Shown here one piece after another: positions 48,284 through 61,311 of a DNA stretch of 64,000 nt. Each line of letters opens with the position of its first letter. Positions within the stretch are counted from its first letter, which is position 1. A model generated the notes under the pieces. It was not told the DNA's origin. It ran no database searches and was given only the letters and a program-made list of their open reading frames with translations. The position numbers and the translations under genes are program-made. Source of the stretch: Fragilariopsis cylindrus CCMP1102 (Eukaryota > Bacillariophyta > Bacillariophyceae > Bacillariales > Bacillariaceae); assembly GCA_900095095.1 (NCBI GenBank), contig FMBT01000523.1, positions 1-64,000 of the forward strand, read 5' to 3'.

Positions 48284-49547
48284 CGGCGTTGGGTGTTGAT
48301 GTTGTTTATTTGTGAGGTTGTGAGATTAGTAATAGCGGTTCGGTTTTCTTTGCATTTGTGAGAGGTAGGATGCTCAGGCAGAGAGATTCAAGAGAAAAGA
48401 GAAGGAAAATGATGTCCAGCCAATACGTGATATGCCGTCATTTATATAGATTCGATCCAACGGGGTTTAAAACTTCCCAGATGATTTGAAGAGATTCGCA
48501 GTTTTTTGACAACATAATGTGACGCTTAAATAAAATTTTACATGAAAACAACGTACTATCACGTATACAAAAAGAGGCCCTTCAACTTGGGTCGACTAGT
48601 AGGCTATACACGTTCGCGTCATAAAGAGCGAATCCATCGGAAGTAAATCGTGGTTGATGGAGGAAAAAACAAAAAACATCAACGTTTCATTTAAAAATAA
48701 TGATTGGCTGCTACTGTACTGTATTTGAATTCATTTAAAAATAATGATTGGCTGCTATTGAATTCAACGGTAACATACATACTAGTCGTACTATACATAT
48801 ATATTATTATTATATACAACGGATTCTATCAGTTATAAATGACATTATTATCATCATAGACTGACATCACGGGCATATATCTCTACCTTATAAATAGATG
48901 AAGCTACTGGTAACCAGTTTATAGCTTAACTTGACTTTTTTACCCAGCACTAGGTTCAAGGAAGAAGGTAGTTAAATTTGCATTTTCCTCGTACTTTTAC
49001 GCCTTGTGGCGCGATTTTCGGCGCACGCTCCTAACACCTTAAATGTCGTGAATTTTTACGAAATTCAATGTTATTTATTGTCTTGTGCATGTGACAGACA
49101 CGCATGACCCCGTGCCTCACATTTTCCTTAATTCCGAAACCCGAAGGAAAGATATTTATGTTATGCTCCAGGAATACTAGCACGCTCTCAAGAATAGATA
49201 CAGTAGTACACCATTGAAGTTTTCCAATTAATTCCCGAGAATATGATAGCACTTTAGCATGTTGTGTTTTCACTGCTCACAACTTTTCTCTGACAAAAAG
49301 CAGACACACACTACGTGATTGACAAGTGATAACGAGACAATGAAAGTTTTCCCCACTTGCTTTAGGTTTTCTAGGTCTTGCCAAAGGTATGTTCACAAAT
49401 CGACAAAGCATGATGAATGATTTCTTCATGGAAAGAAATTCAAAAATGAGGACTGTAGCTCATTCTGAGTCGTTCTCCGAGATTTATCGTTCGCTGACAC
49501 GGTTTTAAATTCTCGTTCATTGACAATGGCTTTCAGGCGATGTTCCC
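48284..49547. other. Intergenic between divergent genes
   Basis: Contains promoters for the leftward VRF gene and the rightward propeller gene. A 42-bp tandem duplication sits at 48685-48765. A short minus frame (49031-49273) is unsupported. Confidence 0.5.
48685..48765. repeat. Tandem duplication, CATTTAAAAATAATGATTGG
   Basis: Two copies of a segment running from CATTTAAAAATAATG through GATTGGCTGCTA, about 42 bp apart, nearly identical. Confidence 0.9.
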
Positions 49548-51378
49548 ATGGCAGACTATTATTATCATCAGCAAGACTTATCACCTGCTATGTGGGTGTT
49601 TGGAACACAAGGTATTTATATCTACAACGATGATGGTTCCGTCTTGAAAAAACATCTTCCCGCTGAGGACATCTGCCTTCCGATCACCGACGAAGAGACC
49701 GGCGAGACGAGCCACTCGTGTTCTTGGAAAGGTGTGGTCTCGGATGGATCCAACAATGTTTGGGCTACGAATACCAACGCGGGATCCTATGTGGAGGTTT
49801 TCAATATCGATCACGGAATGCACGTGGCAAGCCTTCCGACTTGTAATTTTCCATGGAATATCGACTTCAATCCTCTGAGAAGCGAGGTCTGGGTACATTG
49901 TTGGTCTCCCAAACCAGAACTCGGTGACGTAGGTCACATCGATGTGTTCTCCACCACATCTCTGAGTCTCGACATGGACCAAATTGCGATCGGTGAGCTT
50001 GAGGTCCACGGACACGGAACTGTAATAACTGACTCCTCTATGCCAAACACTGTGTACGGAAACACCCTCGATGTCCCCATCTTATTCGAAATCGATGCGA
50101 ACACCAAGAAGGTTTTGCAGGAATACGAGATCCCAGAAGTATCGGGCCTATACCGCATGGAGTACTCTCACGTAAACAACCACATCTTTATGAGAGGCTA
50201 CGTCTGCTGCTCCTGCGGTTTTGAAGGCTCCGATCTAGGTATGGAGTGCGGAAGAGGAACTCCGAGTTTTGTGGATGTGGTGACAGGTCCAAATCAGTAA
50301 GTATCAGTCATACCTTTTCTACCAAAGTCTATTCTGTATCAGTGAATATCCGAATACGATCCAACTGCCTGATCTAATTATTATTATTTTCTTCACTTTA
50401 CATAATAGGGCAAACAATGTGACAGGAAAGTGCGGACACAGCTGTGAAGGCTCCCCTTCCGACGTCCTGGGTGTCTTGGAATGGGACACCAAGAGCAAAG
50501 AAATCGTTGGGTATCACCTGAACAGCCTCGGATACGCAGCAGATCCATACATCGACCCCACTGGAAAATACCTGATCCTGTTGGCCAACGATGGTGGCAG
50601 AGAAGCTACTATCATAAAGACCGGGAAGAACGGCGAACCTTCTAAACAGGCTAGGGTCGTTGACACCGGATTCTCCGAAGAAGACGGCGAGAAAGGAATT
50701 TGGGACGTCTGCTTCATCGAGCAAGAAAGCTACGAAATTGCCATATTTGTTTCCACCCTGGCTAATTTCGTGATCCTCGCCGACATGACCCAGCTGACTA
50801 CAGGTGGGACGATCAACACCGAGAAGATCTGGCTCACAGACGACCAGGAAGCAGAGGTCACCTCCAATCACGGCCGGGGTGCCCGCCGCAACTGTGCATG
50901 GGCTTTTGGGTCGCCCTACGTGTGGATTGATGCCGGAAAGACCGAGGAGGTCCACATCCTCGAGCTGAGCACGGAATTCGGAAAGCCCACTGCAACTAGG
51001 ATTCGCAACGTTCCGAATACCCCCTCTCGCTTCATGGCGTGGGTCTCGAACCACGAGAAAGATGCCATACTCGCACAGACTGAGGCCTTGATCGCGAAAC
51101 AAATGATTTCGAGCACTCAAAAATCACCGGAGGCCGCATCTACTTCCAAAGCGACAGGCCAGAGTTCTTTGGATACTACAGACACCGGAATTCCATCGGC
51201 AGTCGCAATTGCTGCTCTAGTATTTGGTGTCTTGGCGTTCATTGTCAGCGTAACCCTCCTTCTCAAGTACAATAAATTGACGAAATTACTAGAAGGCGAT
51301 AATACTCTTGCGAAAGTGAAGAAAATTCCAGTGCAAGAAGCTCCGGTGGACGAGTATAGCACCACTAGCAACGCTTGA
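49548..51378 (+). CDS. Beta-propeller-like protein with C-terminal membrane helix
   Basis: Exons 49548-50296 and 50409-51378; intron 50297-50408 (GTAAGT...AATAG) joins GPNQ to ANNVTGK. About 570 residues. Repeated WVFGTQGIYIY, NVWATNTNAGS, EVWVHCW, NTVYGNTLDVP and DPTGKYLILLAND segments suggest a propeller of the YVTN/SMP-30 kind. Paired Cys (VCCSCGF, KCGHSC) suggest an extracellular setting. A single helix AVAIAALVFGVLAFIVSVTL is near residue 515, then a short basic tail. No signal peptide is visible; a TTTCAG at ~49538 would be a fitting 3' splice site, so an upstream exon is likely. Codon use is richer in C and G at third positions than in neighbours. Function unknown; surface receptor-like is a guess. 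Confidence 0.7.
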
Positions 51379-52005
51379 GAACAATATTTGCACTCAATTG
51401 ATCGCAAGGAAACGAATGACGATGAATTGGTTGCTCGAGTTGTCAATACGTTTCCATCGTAAAAATATCGTTACGAGATACTTAGGATTATTTATATAAA
51501 ACACTCTAACGGAATCTGGATTAATACATAATGTTGATAATCATTAATGATTTTAATTTTTATCTACAATAGATTCGTGTCTTGTTGGCTACTTTTTCCT
51601 TCTTTCTAATTTTCCTCTCTTATGCACCTCTTCCTGGCGATTCGAAATTTGCCTGCCACCCATATACATCCTCATAGAGCTTTCCCCAAATGACCAAATT
51701 CAATCAAAACTTTTTGTCTCCATTAACAGTACGAATATCTTTATTTCGTCTCGTAAGTATGTATTCGATTCAATATATTCCCATTGTCATGATGATGGGA
51801 TAATTTTCCATTCAATTCTTTAGTAATTTCAAAAGAATTTTCCTGTCGCGAGCCTATGGCGCATGATCAAAAAAGTCCGCATCCATCAAGAACACGCCTA
51901 GTAATAGTGCAGATTGAAAAACAACACAAATTAAGAAGAGCCAAGAGAGAGAGAGAGAGGAAAGAATTATTAAGCTAGTGGTAGACCCATATACGCAGTG
52001 TCGAA
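51379..52005. other. Intergenic, 3' flank of the propeller gene
   Basis: No gene recognised. AT-rich, with GAGAGAGAGAGAG at ~51946. The Copia-type remnant begins near its right end. Confidence 0.45.
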
Positions 52006-54240
52006 ATGGGGACAGAACCACAAGCAGATATGAAGGAATCACCGGTAATGACTGAGCAGAGAGATACTCAAACAGAAGGCTGTGCGCCTTACCAACATAT
52101 TCTAGCAGACACACAGAAGCTGCTATTGAATAATTCAACTAATAATAAGTTGAAGACAAAAGGAAGGCTTGGTATTTGCACAAGCTTGGCATTTGCACAA
52201 GATGGTAGTAGTGGCGGATACACCTTTATTGGTAAATGTTTTAGGTCGGTAAAGAGGGTCACAGAGCATTCTTTTGCCCAGAGAAAAGTAAAAACAGTAA
52301 TAAGAATAATACTAAGACTGCAGAAAGCAAAACGGAAACAGCAGCAGCAATAACAGATAAAGTAGTAACAGAAGATCTAAATCACACAGACAGTACAACT
52401 CATTATGAAACATATGAAGATGATTTTGAATTACTTTTCTGTCAGCAAGGTAATGCATCTGTTAATATTGATGTATTTGATTATTATAAGGCATGTAGTC
52501 AGGTATTAAGTCAAATGGTTAGTATTGAAATTAGTCCATGGTGGGTATTATTAGATAATTAATGATGAAAGTGCAGGAGTGGAAGTCAAAACGGTTGAAG
52601 AAGAGTAAGCAGAAGTGCCTCATGAGCGTACAACAGGTGAGCCATCACGCACTTCAACTAGAACTTGATCCGAAGAGTGAGAACAACACACCTCAATTGA
52701 TTTTGTATACACCAATTATAGCTCATCACTAACACACAGCCAAAGTCATCTAACTCGAACAATTGAGCATGTACATGAAATGCACGCACTAGTAAACTAC
52801 GGACAAGTGATTACACCAGGAATCAAGAATGTAGTCATGGGGCTAGCAATGGCACAACAGTATCATGTTAATAAAGGTCTAAAGGTATTTGGTGAATGTG
52901 GTAGGGAGGCAGTGATGAAAGAATTGAAACAGCTGAATGATCTTGAAGTAATACAACCAGGAAACTGGAGTGAATTGACAGTAGAACAAAGACGGGCGGC
53001 ACTGCCATACCTGATGTTCCTAAAGCTAGAGGATGTGCTGATGGGAGTAAACAAGAAATGGATAAAGAAAATGTATCAGCACCAGTCATATCAACAGATG
53101 CACTGTTTATAACGCTAGTCATTGATGTGGCGGCATTTGATATACCAGGAGCTTTTCTACAAACAAATGCTAAACCAGGTACATATATGAAGATAACGGG
53201 TCCTATGGTTGATATATTATGTCAAATCAATCCAAAGCTGTATATGGAAAGTATGTTACAACTGAGAAAGAGAAAAGAGTATTATATACAGAAGCATTGA
53301 AAGCAATGGATGGATTGGTGGATAGCACATTCCTATTCTGGCTATATTTATCAAGCCATCTAGCAGACCATGGATTTGTAATGATCCCATATATAATGTA
53401 TCTTGACATATGAACAAGGAGATAAATGGATGGCATGTTGATGATTTAAAGCTATCACATATCATAGAATTAGAAGTGGTGACATCAGTAATAAAGATTA
53501 TAGGAAAGGAATTTGCAAAGCACAAGCCATTAACAATAGAAGAGGACTCTCTTACATGATTATCTAGGGATGGGATGACAATTGATTTTTCAGAGAAGGG
53601 TAAAGTAATGATCACAATGATTGATTTTATTGAAAAGGTGTTGGAAGAAATTCCAGAAGATATGAAAGGTGAGAAGCATTCACCAGCACAAGAGCATCTA
53701 TTCAAGGTGATTGAAGAGGGTGGTGAAGAGGGTGGTGTAAGATTAGAAGAAAAGGAATGTGTCAATCATTGTACGTCGAAATACAGCTAGACTATTATTT
53801 CTATCTCAGAGAGCAAGAACAGATGCACAAACCGCTACATCATTCCTCTGTACCAGAGTAAAAGAGGCAGATACTGATTATTCTGATGACTACAAGAAAT
53901 TAGCAAGAGTAGTGCAGTATTTGAGAGCAACGAAATACTTACCATTGATATTGGGTGCTGACATATCAGGTAATATATTATATTATTGGTATAAGGATGG
54001 TGTACATGCATGCAGTACATTACAATATGAGAGGTCATACAGGATTGATGATGGTATTTGGACAAGGTGCAGTTAATGAACAATCATTAAAACAAAAGTT
54101 GAATACTAGGAGCTCTACTGAGACAGAGCTAGTATTGTTTGATGATGGTATGTCTCAGCATTTATGGGTGTTGTATTTTACAGAGCATCAAGGAAGATTT
54201 CTGAAAGATAATATTGCATATCAAGATTAATACAAGTACA
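52006..54240 (+). mobile_element. Old Copia-type (Ty1/Copia) retrotransposon remnant
   Basis: Pieces of a Ty1/Copia pol can be recognised in order: a stretch before the reverse transcriptase (~52.8-53.1 kb), reverse transcriptase (~53.1-53.5 kb), and a Copia-type RNase H end (~54.0-54.2 kb). The part from 52.0 to 52.8 kb is plausibly upstream pol or gag but not recognisable. It is heavily broken, with at least half a dozen breaks and no flanking LTR seen, so it is old. It ends close to the start of the transposon stub at ~54258. Confidence 0.7.
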
Positions 54241-54257
54241 ATGAGAATGGAATAAAA

Positions 54258-54278
54258 TGATCGGACTTTTGGGCGCTA
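54258..54278. mobile_element. Left stub of second transposon copy
   Basis: The ~20 bases before the LTR element (GGACTTTTGGGCGCTA) match GACTTTGGGGCGCTA at 4200-4215 in the first transposon. The rest of this copy resumes at 60322 on the far side of the LTR element. Confidence 0.7.
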
Positions 54279-54427
54279 TGCCGTGGACTGGGACTGATTC
54301 ACTGTGGAGTCACGAGTAACACTCGTGACAAAGCAATACAAACACTAATAGCTCACAATTACATTCTATTGCAATACCAACGACCTATCTATCTATCCTA
54401 CTATGTAGTCTAGAAGTAGGCATGGCA
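54279..54427 (+). repeat. 5' LTR
   Basis: 149 bp, starts TGCCGTGGACTGG and ends AGTAGGCATGGCA. Partner at 60173-60321. Confidence 0.95.
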
Positions 54428-55313
54428 TGATTTTAAAATCCGCTATAAGCTGTTATAAGAGCAAACCAAGGTTTGAGCATGAAAGCACAGGTTTCGGAAT
54501 GAAACAGCTTTCGATAGAGGTGCTTGTACTCTTGTTAACGCTAGGATGAAAATAACGACTGATTGATATTCTATTTTCTAGAAATAATGAATACTTCAAC
54601 AACTGGAAGACTGCCAAGCGCAGCCGAAGACAACCTAAGGGTACAACGTCTTACGACAACAAACTAATGTACAACGAGACTAAGGTCCACACTGAAGTAC
54701 TGCCATGGTTACAACACCAGAGTACGAAATCGACACATAAGTTCAACTAAAATCTTCACATAAACTGTTCGTGATTAGCTATCATGACTGACTTATGTGC
54801 AAGTGACCAGTGAACACGTGCACTTTGCAATTGGATAAGACACAAATCAATATTCAAAAATATTTACTATGACCCATAAATGTAACAACATGTTACGGGG
54901 CATATACAATGCAAGCCTAAAGACGAGACAGTGCGTCATCAGTCTTAAATAAAGACACAACTCGAGTGTGAGTATATAAAACACACACACGAATCATTGC
55001 ATGTAACACTAATATTGCGATGGGAATCAACGCCAATTCCGTATTACATAGGAATATGTATGGAGGAAAAGTGCGAATAAAGTGAAGCCAACGCATGTGC
55101 TGAAATAATTCAGTATCCATCCATCGCTAATAATCGACTCAAAGAGCGATAATAAGAGATAGCAAGAGATGGCACATGCTGGTATTCAAATGAAATATTA
55201 ACCGGAGAAGACATTCAACGGTACACTCATTCCCACAAGCAACAGACCACTGCAACACGATAACAGCCCAAGATTACACTTGTGTTAAGAAAAACAACAG
55301 TTCAACTCGTACA

Positions 55314-56648
55314 ATGAAAGTCAAGTTTACAGACACCACCAAGCATAACACCAAGTACAAAGGCTTACGTCCTTTTACCCATGGTAGACGCGTGTGGAAG
55401 GATGATGCAGCGACTGAAAAGATTAAGTATGAGAACGCTGTTGGAGGCGTGTTATTTGATGAAAAACTACTTGTATTGGAAGGGAATGAACTCCCTGAAC
55501 TCTTTGTGATTTGGAAGATTGCTTTTATGAATCGCATCTATAACCATTCGTCACTGTCATGGGATTCTAAGATAACAGTACTCACTCGTATCTGCCGCAA
55601 CGAAGCGCTAGCAGTAGTTAATAACACACTTTCAAAGTGTCGAGACGGAGCAACTGTACACTTCGAAAAGATCAGTATTAAAGCAAGAGTCGATGCTCTT
55701 GACACTGATTCACCTGATGATTCAGATGACGACGCTGAGTTCCAAGCTTACGCAGTAAGTGAACAGTACAAGGAAGATATCATCAATGAAATACTGTATC
55801 ATCTCTCTCTAAAGATATTTGGAAGTGATCATGCAGGAAAAAGTGCATATATTCAACTAAGAAGAACGATTCATCAGTTCAAAGTTGATTTGAACTTTGG
55901 TATTAGGAAATGGGCTGAACGACTCGAAGACTTCCAAAGTTATCTCCCACACTGCCCATGGAATGCAGGCGAGAGACGAGGACAGCTACCTAAACCCTTT
56001 ACAGAGTTTGAAATGCGAGAGATATTAGAACACAACCTTGTGTTCGAACAACTAATGGAACTGTACAATATGGATTGGTCTGTACAAGACCAACCGTATA
56101 AAGAAACTATCACGAAGTTAGAAGGCTTAGAAGCAACAATCATTCGTGAAAAGTTAATGCAGAAGCGAGTAGCAGCATTAGAAGGTGGTGACAGCAGTGG
56201 CAGAGCCAACAACAAAAAGCGGAAAGCTTACAATGGAGGCGACTCAAATGACTCTTCACAGAGTAACAATGCCAACAGTGGACAATGCCCACACTGCAAA
56301 AAACGCCACAAGGGGGTATGCCGGTTCAAACCTTCAGGTACGGACGACGCATCCTCCACAACAAAAACCTCGAAGTTCAATAAACCACAGCGACAATATA
56401 TCAATCAATTGATTGAAGCTGCAGTTAAGAAAACTAGAGGTGAATCACATGTAGTGGAATCTGATGAAGACGATGAAAACAATTGGTCAAAGAACATGAC
56501 ACCAGGAGAACACATGTTTGTTCTCAGTGCAGCTCAACATGATCAAGGAACCGATTCACCAGATATCGACATTGATGAAGATGATTTAAGACAGTTCAAG
56601 AAAAACTACAAAACTGTTCAAAAGAAATTAAAGAAATCACGAAAGTGA
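55314..56648 (+). mobile_element. gag region of the Gypsy-type element
   Basis: Codes a ~444-residue gag-like protein with a basic, Asn/Ser-rich segment and one CCHC-like zinc knuckle near residue 325. Acidic C-terminus. It lies immediately upstream of pol. Confidence 0.85.
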
Positions 56649-56699
56649 AGTAAACTGGACACAAACTCTGATACAACAAAGCGATTAGGGAGGAAAGTC

Positions 56700-59600
56700 A
56701 TGAGACAATGGCGCCCTCCGGACACACTTAATAATAAGCAAAACAAGCAAGCCAATAACGGACGCAGTATTAACAGACTATTAAAAAGTGAACGCCGGTA
56801 TTCAGAGATATGTGTCCAGGTGGTGATGAGTAATGGAAGAGGTATGATGCTACGAGCACTACTCGATTCAGGCTGCTCTAAATCCATCATATTAAAGAAG
56901 TTTACAGAAAGAAAACGACGAATCGAACTGAAAGATAAAGATAAAGTAGAATATGCAACCTATGGTGGTAAATTCCAATCTACATCAACAGCGAGCGTGG
57001 GTTTCAAGTTGATTGAGTTCGCTAACAAGCAAACAATCAATTACAAATTCCAGGTGGATGATTTACAATCAGCCAACCAGGCAAGATACGATATGATCAT
57101 TGGATCAGATCTATTAAATGAATTAGGAATCAACATACGATACAGTAACAACTGTATCGAATGGGAGGAAGATACGATTCCAATGAAATTACTTGGAGAG
57201 TTACAGGATAAAGTCACATGTGAAATGATTTACAACATGCACACAGACAGTCCTATCCTCAAGGAGCACGAAGAGAGACAAGCAGCTATATTAGATGCTA
57301 ACTACTCGAAAGTGGATATTGACAACATGGTAAATGAACTCGATATCAAGGAAGAAAGCAAAGTGAAGCTCAAACAGACGCTCAAGAAATTCCCTACTCT
57401 GTTTGGGGGTGGTCTTGGACGTCTTGATATTCCTCCAGTATCAATTGAGTTAAAGAAGGACGCGAAGCCATTTCAAGGAAGATACTATAATATTCCAAAG
57501 GCATTCGAAGAATCTACAAGAAAAGAAGTCAATAGGATGTGTGAGATAGATGTCTTACGCAAACTAACCTATGACGATGACTCTCCATGGGCAGCACCAT
57601 CCTTTGCTCAAATAAAGAAGACTGGGGATGTAAGGATACTAACGGACTTCCGCAAGATGAATCTTGCTATTGAACGGAAGCCTTTTCCATTGCCTAGGAT
57701 TGGAGAGTCTATTCAAAAGATTGAAAAGTTCAAATCAGCAACGGCGTTGGATCTATCTCAAGGATATTATTCAATACCAGTTGACGAAAAGACACAAAAG
57801 ATATGTACAACAGTACTGCCTTGGGGCAAGCATGCATATAAGAGGCTAGCTATGGGAATAGCATGTGCCCCAGATATATTCCAATCAATCATGATGGAAA
57901 TACTTGGTGACTTAGATTACGTATTAGTATATATTGATGATATATTAATAATTCAACGAGAACATGAGACTGAAGAAGACCATCTTAGAAAAGTGGAAAC
58001 AGTACTACATCGATTGCAGAAGAAAGGATTTAGAGCAAACTTGCGCAAATCCTTCTTCATGCAAAAGCAAGTTGAATATTTAGGTTGGCTGTTAACAACC
58101 AATGGTTTAGAACCACAGCCAAAGAAGATCGAAGCGATGAAGAGAATCCAACCTCCAAAGAATACAAAACAACTAAAGATGTTTCTAGGTATGGTTAACT
58201 TCTATCGAGATCTATGGCCGAAAAATCACATATCTTAGCTCCATTAAATAAGCTTCGTCCAAAACAGGCAAGCTGAATTGGAAGTGGGGACCTGATCAAC
58301 AAAAAGCGTTTGATAAAGCAAAGGAAATGTTAGCTAATGAAGCAAGACTATCCTACCCAGACTTTTCAAAGCCCTTTGATTTATATACTGATGCTAGCGA
58401 TCTACAATTAGGAGCTACGCTGGTACAAGAAGGAAAACCTTTAGGATTCTACACACGAAAGCTCAATTCAGCGCAGATGAACTACACTGTAGGAGAAAAA
58501 GAGTTACTAGGGATAGTGGAAGGCTTAAAGGCATTCGATGGCGTAGTCCGTGGAATGAAGTAACAGTACACACTGATCATCTTAATTATTATATCAAAAC
58601 ATGCCATCTCAACGGATGGTCCGATGGAGACTGATGCTGGAAGAATTAATCCAACAATCAAACATGTAGCTGGTAAAGATAATGATGCAGCAGATGCACT
58701 GTCACGATTAGAGATGAAAGAAAAACCCTATGATGTAATCACATGGGAGAAACAAAACAAACCATTAAAGTATGAAAATGACAAGCAAATAAAAGTTATG
58801 TGCAATGTCATGTCACACTTAGAATTCGATTCCAATGTGGATGATGAATACTTGTATCCATTAGCAGTAGAACGCGAGTTCGCTGATAAACAATATCCAT
58901 TGGATGTATCATTATTTAAAACAAATCAAGATGCTGATACCAAGTTACAAACTAAAGTACAAGCAAATCAAAAGTTTAATAATGATAGATTCACAACAAA
59001 AGAAGTTGAAGGAGTGGAATTAATACATGATAATGGAAAGATATTAGTACCACAACAATTATGGGAAAGTGTCTTAGAATGGTATCACTTATTACTCGTA
59101 CATCCTGGAGAAAAGAGGATGGAATCTACAATTAGATTAGTATATACATGGCCAGGTATGCGGACGCAAGTAAAAGAACGTTGTAAGACCTGTCATGAAT
59201 GCCAAATGAGTAAAAAGGGTGGTATAAAGAAATATGGGCTTCTCCAGAGAAAACAGGAGAAGTAACAAAGTGGAGTAGAGTAAACGTTGATTTATGGGGA
59301 CCTAAGAGTGTTGACAATGGAGAATTTACTTATCAAGTCCATGTGATGACAATGGTTGACCCTGTAACCGGATGGTTTGAATTAGCGCCACTTTATGGTA
59401 ATCCAACAGCCTTTAGGGCACAACAACTACTTGACAACACATGGTTGGCAAGATATCCAAGACCAAGAGAAATTGGATTCGATAATGGAGGCGAATTCAA
59501 AGCTGAATTCAAGGATTTATGTAACAATATGGGACTAAAACAGAAACCAAGTGCTGCATGGAATCCACAGTCGAACGCCATCCTAGAAAGAATACATCAA

Positions 59601-60086
59601 GTATTGGCTGATTGCATACGATCATTCAACCTTGAAGAAAGGGAATTCAATGAATTAGATGATGATCCATTTGAAGAATATCTTACTGCAGCAGCATTCT
59701 CAATTAGATCTGCATTTCATCAAACACATGGTCATTCGCCTGCACAGATGGTGTTTGGTAGAGATATGTTCATGCCTGTGAGTGCAGACATTGATTGGGA
59801 AGTAATAAAACAACGTAAACAAGAAAGAATTCGTAAGAGCAACTCAAGAGAAAACTCTAAAAGAATCGAACATAAATATAAAGAAGGTGATCTCATTACA
59901 TTAGAGAAAACCGGAATCATTCGTACACTAACGTTACCACGACAAGGTCCTTATAAGGTTATAAAGCACCATAATAATGGGTCTGTAACTATTGAAAAAG
60001 AGCCATTTGTAACTGATAGGGTTAATATACGAAGAGTACGTCCGTACTATACGAGACAAAACAATAATAATACTACAGGTGACTAA
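56700..60086 (+). mobile_element. pol region of the Gypsy-type element
   Basis: Protease with a DSG active site at the start, then reverse transcriptase with a YxDD site, RNase H, and an integrase with an HHCC finger and a DDE core. Family and order are clear. It is broken in about three places. Known Ty3/Gypsy elements make pol with gag by frameshift or read-through; that cannot be judged here. Confidence 0.9.
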
Positions 60087-60172
60087 CATCCAACGACTGT
60101 AACAACAGTAGTTGAGTTGACTAACATTGTACAAATAACTATAGTTAATAGAACAGCACCCATGGAGGCGTA

Positions 60173-60321
60173 TGCCGTGGACTGGGACTGATTCACTGTG
60201 GAGTCACGAGTACTACTCGTGACAAAGCAATACAAATACTAATAGCTCACAATTACATTCTATTGCAATACCAACGACCTATCTATCTATCCTACTATGT
60301 AGTCTAGAAGTAGGCATGGCA
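60173..60321 (+). repeat. 3' LTR
   Basis: 149 bp, same ends as the 5' LTR with three base differences. Followed by the CGCTA target duplication. Confidence 0.95.
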
Positions 60322-60769
60322 CGCTAGGTATGTGTTCTTCACACTTGAAGGTGGTAAAGGAGTGTGATGCAGCCTAGGATATGGGAAACTGGCCCATTGG
60401 GAGGGGGGGGGGGGGGGTATGTGACCTATCACACACTCAAAAGGATGAACTACCCCAAAGTAAGCGCATGGGGTTGAACATATACACCAAAGGGAATATA
60501 AACTTGGCAAGCTATAGGCAGGACCATGCTGATGTGGGCGCTAAAGGGGAAAAACCTGTTTGGGGGCCTAAATGACCCTTTTTGGGGCTTAGCACACTCT
60601 AAAACCTTCCTAACCTCCCTAGAGCCCTAAGCAATAGTTGGACCTTGTACCTATAGGTATAATGTTGAGCTCCATATAATCTTTCAAGGTTATTAGGTCT
60701 GTATTGATGGTGCATCAAGGCCTTTATTACACGTGCACTTGGCACTTAGAGAAATTGTGTGTTTTAACA

Positions 60770-60905
60770 GGATTCAGGTTATGGCTCGGGGTGCCGAGCC
60801 ACTTTTTGGGGTCTATTTTTTGTGGGGGTGTATTTCCCTCAAAAAATGGACCTACAGCCCCATCTTGAGACACAGCGCGACTCCGTTCAACGGCGTGTGT
60901 GTGGT
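60770..60905. other. Unrelated block swapped into the second transposon copy
   Basis: About 135 bp here replaces ~295 bp of the first copy (4640-4935), with strong identity resuming on both sides. It contains the hairpin GGCTCGG-GGTG-CCGAGCC near 60783. Confidence 0.7.
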
Positions 60906-61109
60906 CCAATTCCTTTTATTGATGTTGTTGCAGCCTATTTCTTAATGGTACTTTTGGGCATGGAAATATGACGTGTTGACCAAAATGCAATGTTTGTGTT
61001 CTGGAGGCAAGAATAAGGTAAGTATGAGGGATCATGACCCTTGGGTCATCCCCTATGGGTATGAGATGGATGACTGGGTGGTATTTTGATGCACCATGCT
61101 GGTTCTAGA

Positions 61110-61205
61110 ACCTAAGGAGAAGTTATTCATCTTATTATTCACCTAAGGAGAAGTTATTCATCTTATTATTCACCTAAGGAGAAATTATTCATCCTATTAT
61201 TCAAA
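61110..61205. repeat. Three direct copies of a ~29-bp unit
   Basis: CCTAAGGAGAAGTTATTCAT is repeated three times here; the first copy of the transposon has two. Confidence 0.9.
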
Positions 61206-61311
61206 GTTGTGTAATATTCCAATAACCAAACTCCACTGGAGAATTTGTGTAATAAATATGATACCAATCATAATTACTTTAGTCAAGTGATGATGAACCA
61301 CCAGGGATGGT

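Larger units (their letters stand above)
54279..60321 (+). mobile_element. Ty3/Gypsy-type LTR retrotransposon, young, broken in pol
   Basis: 6043 bp, bounded by two 149-bp LTRs with TG...CA ends and flanked by the 5-bp target duplication CGCTA (54274-54278 and 60322-60326). The two LTRs differ at three positions (~98% identical), so insertion is fairly recent. Order: LTR, leader (54428-55313), gag, pol with protease, reverse transcriptase, RNase H and integrase, LTR. This order is Ty3/Gypsy. The gag region looks whole; pol has about three breaks. It sits inside a DNA-transposon copy. Confidence 0.95.
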
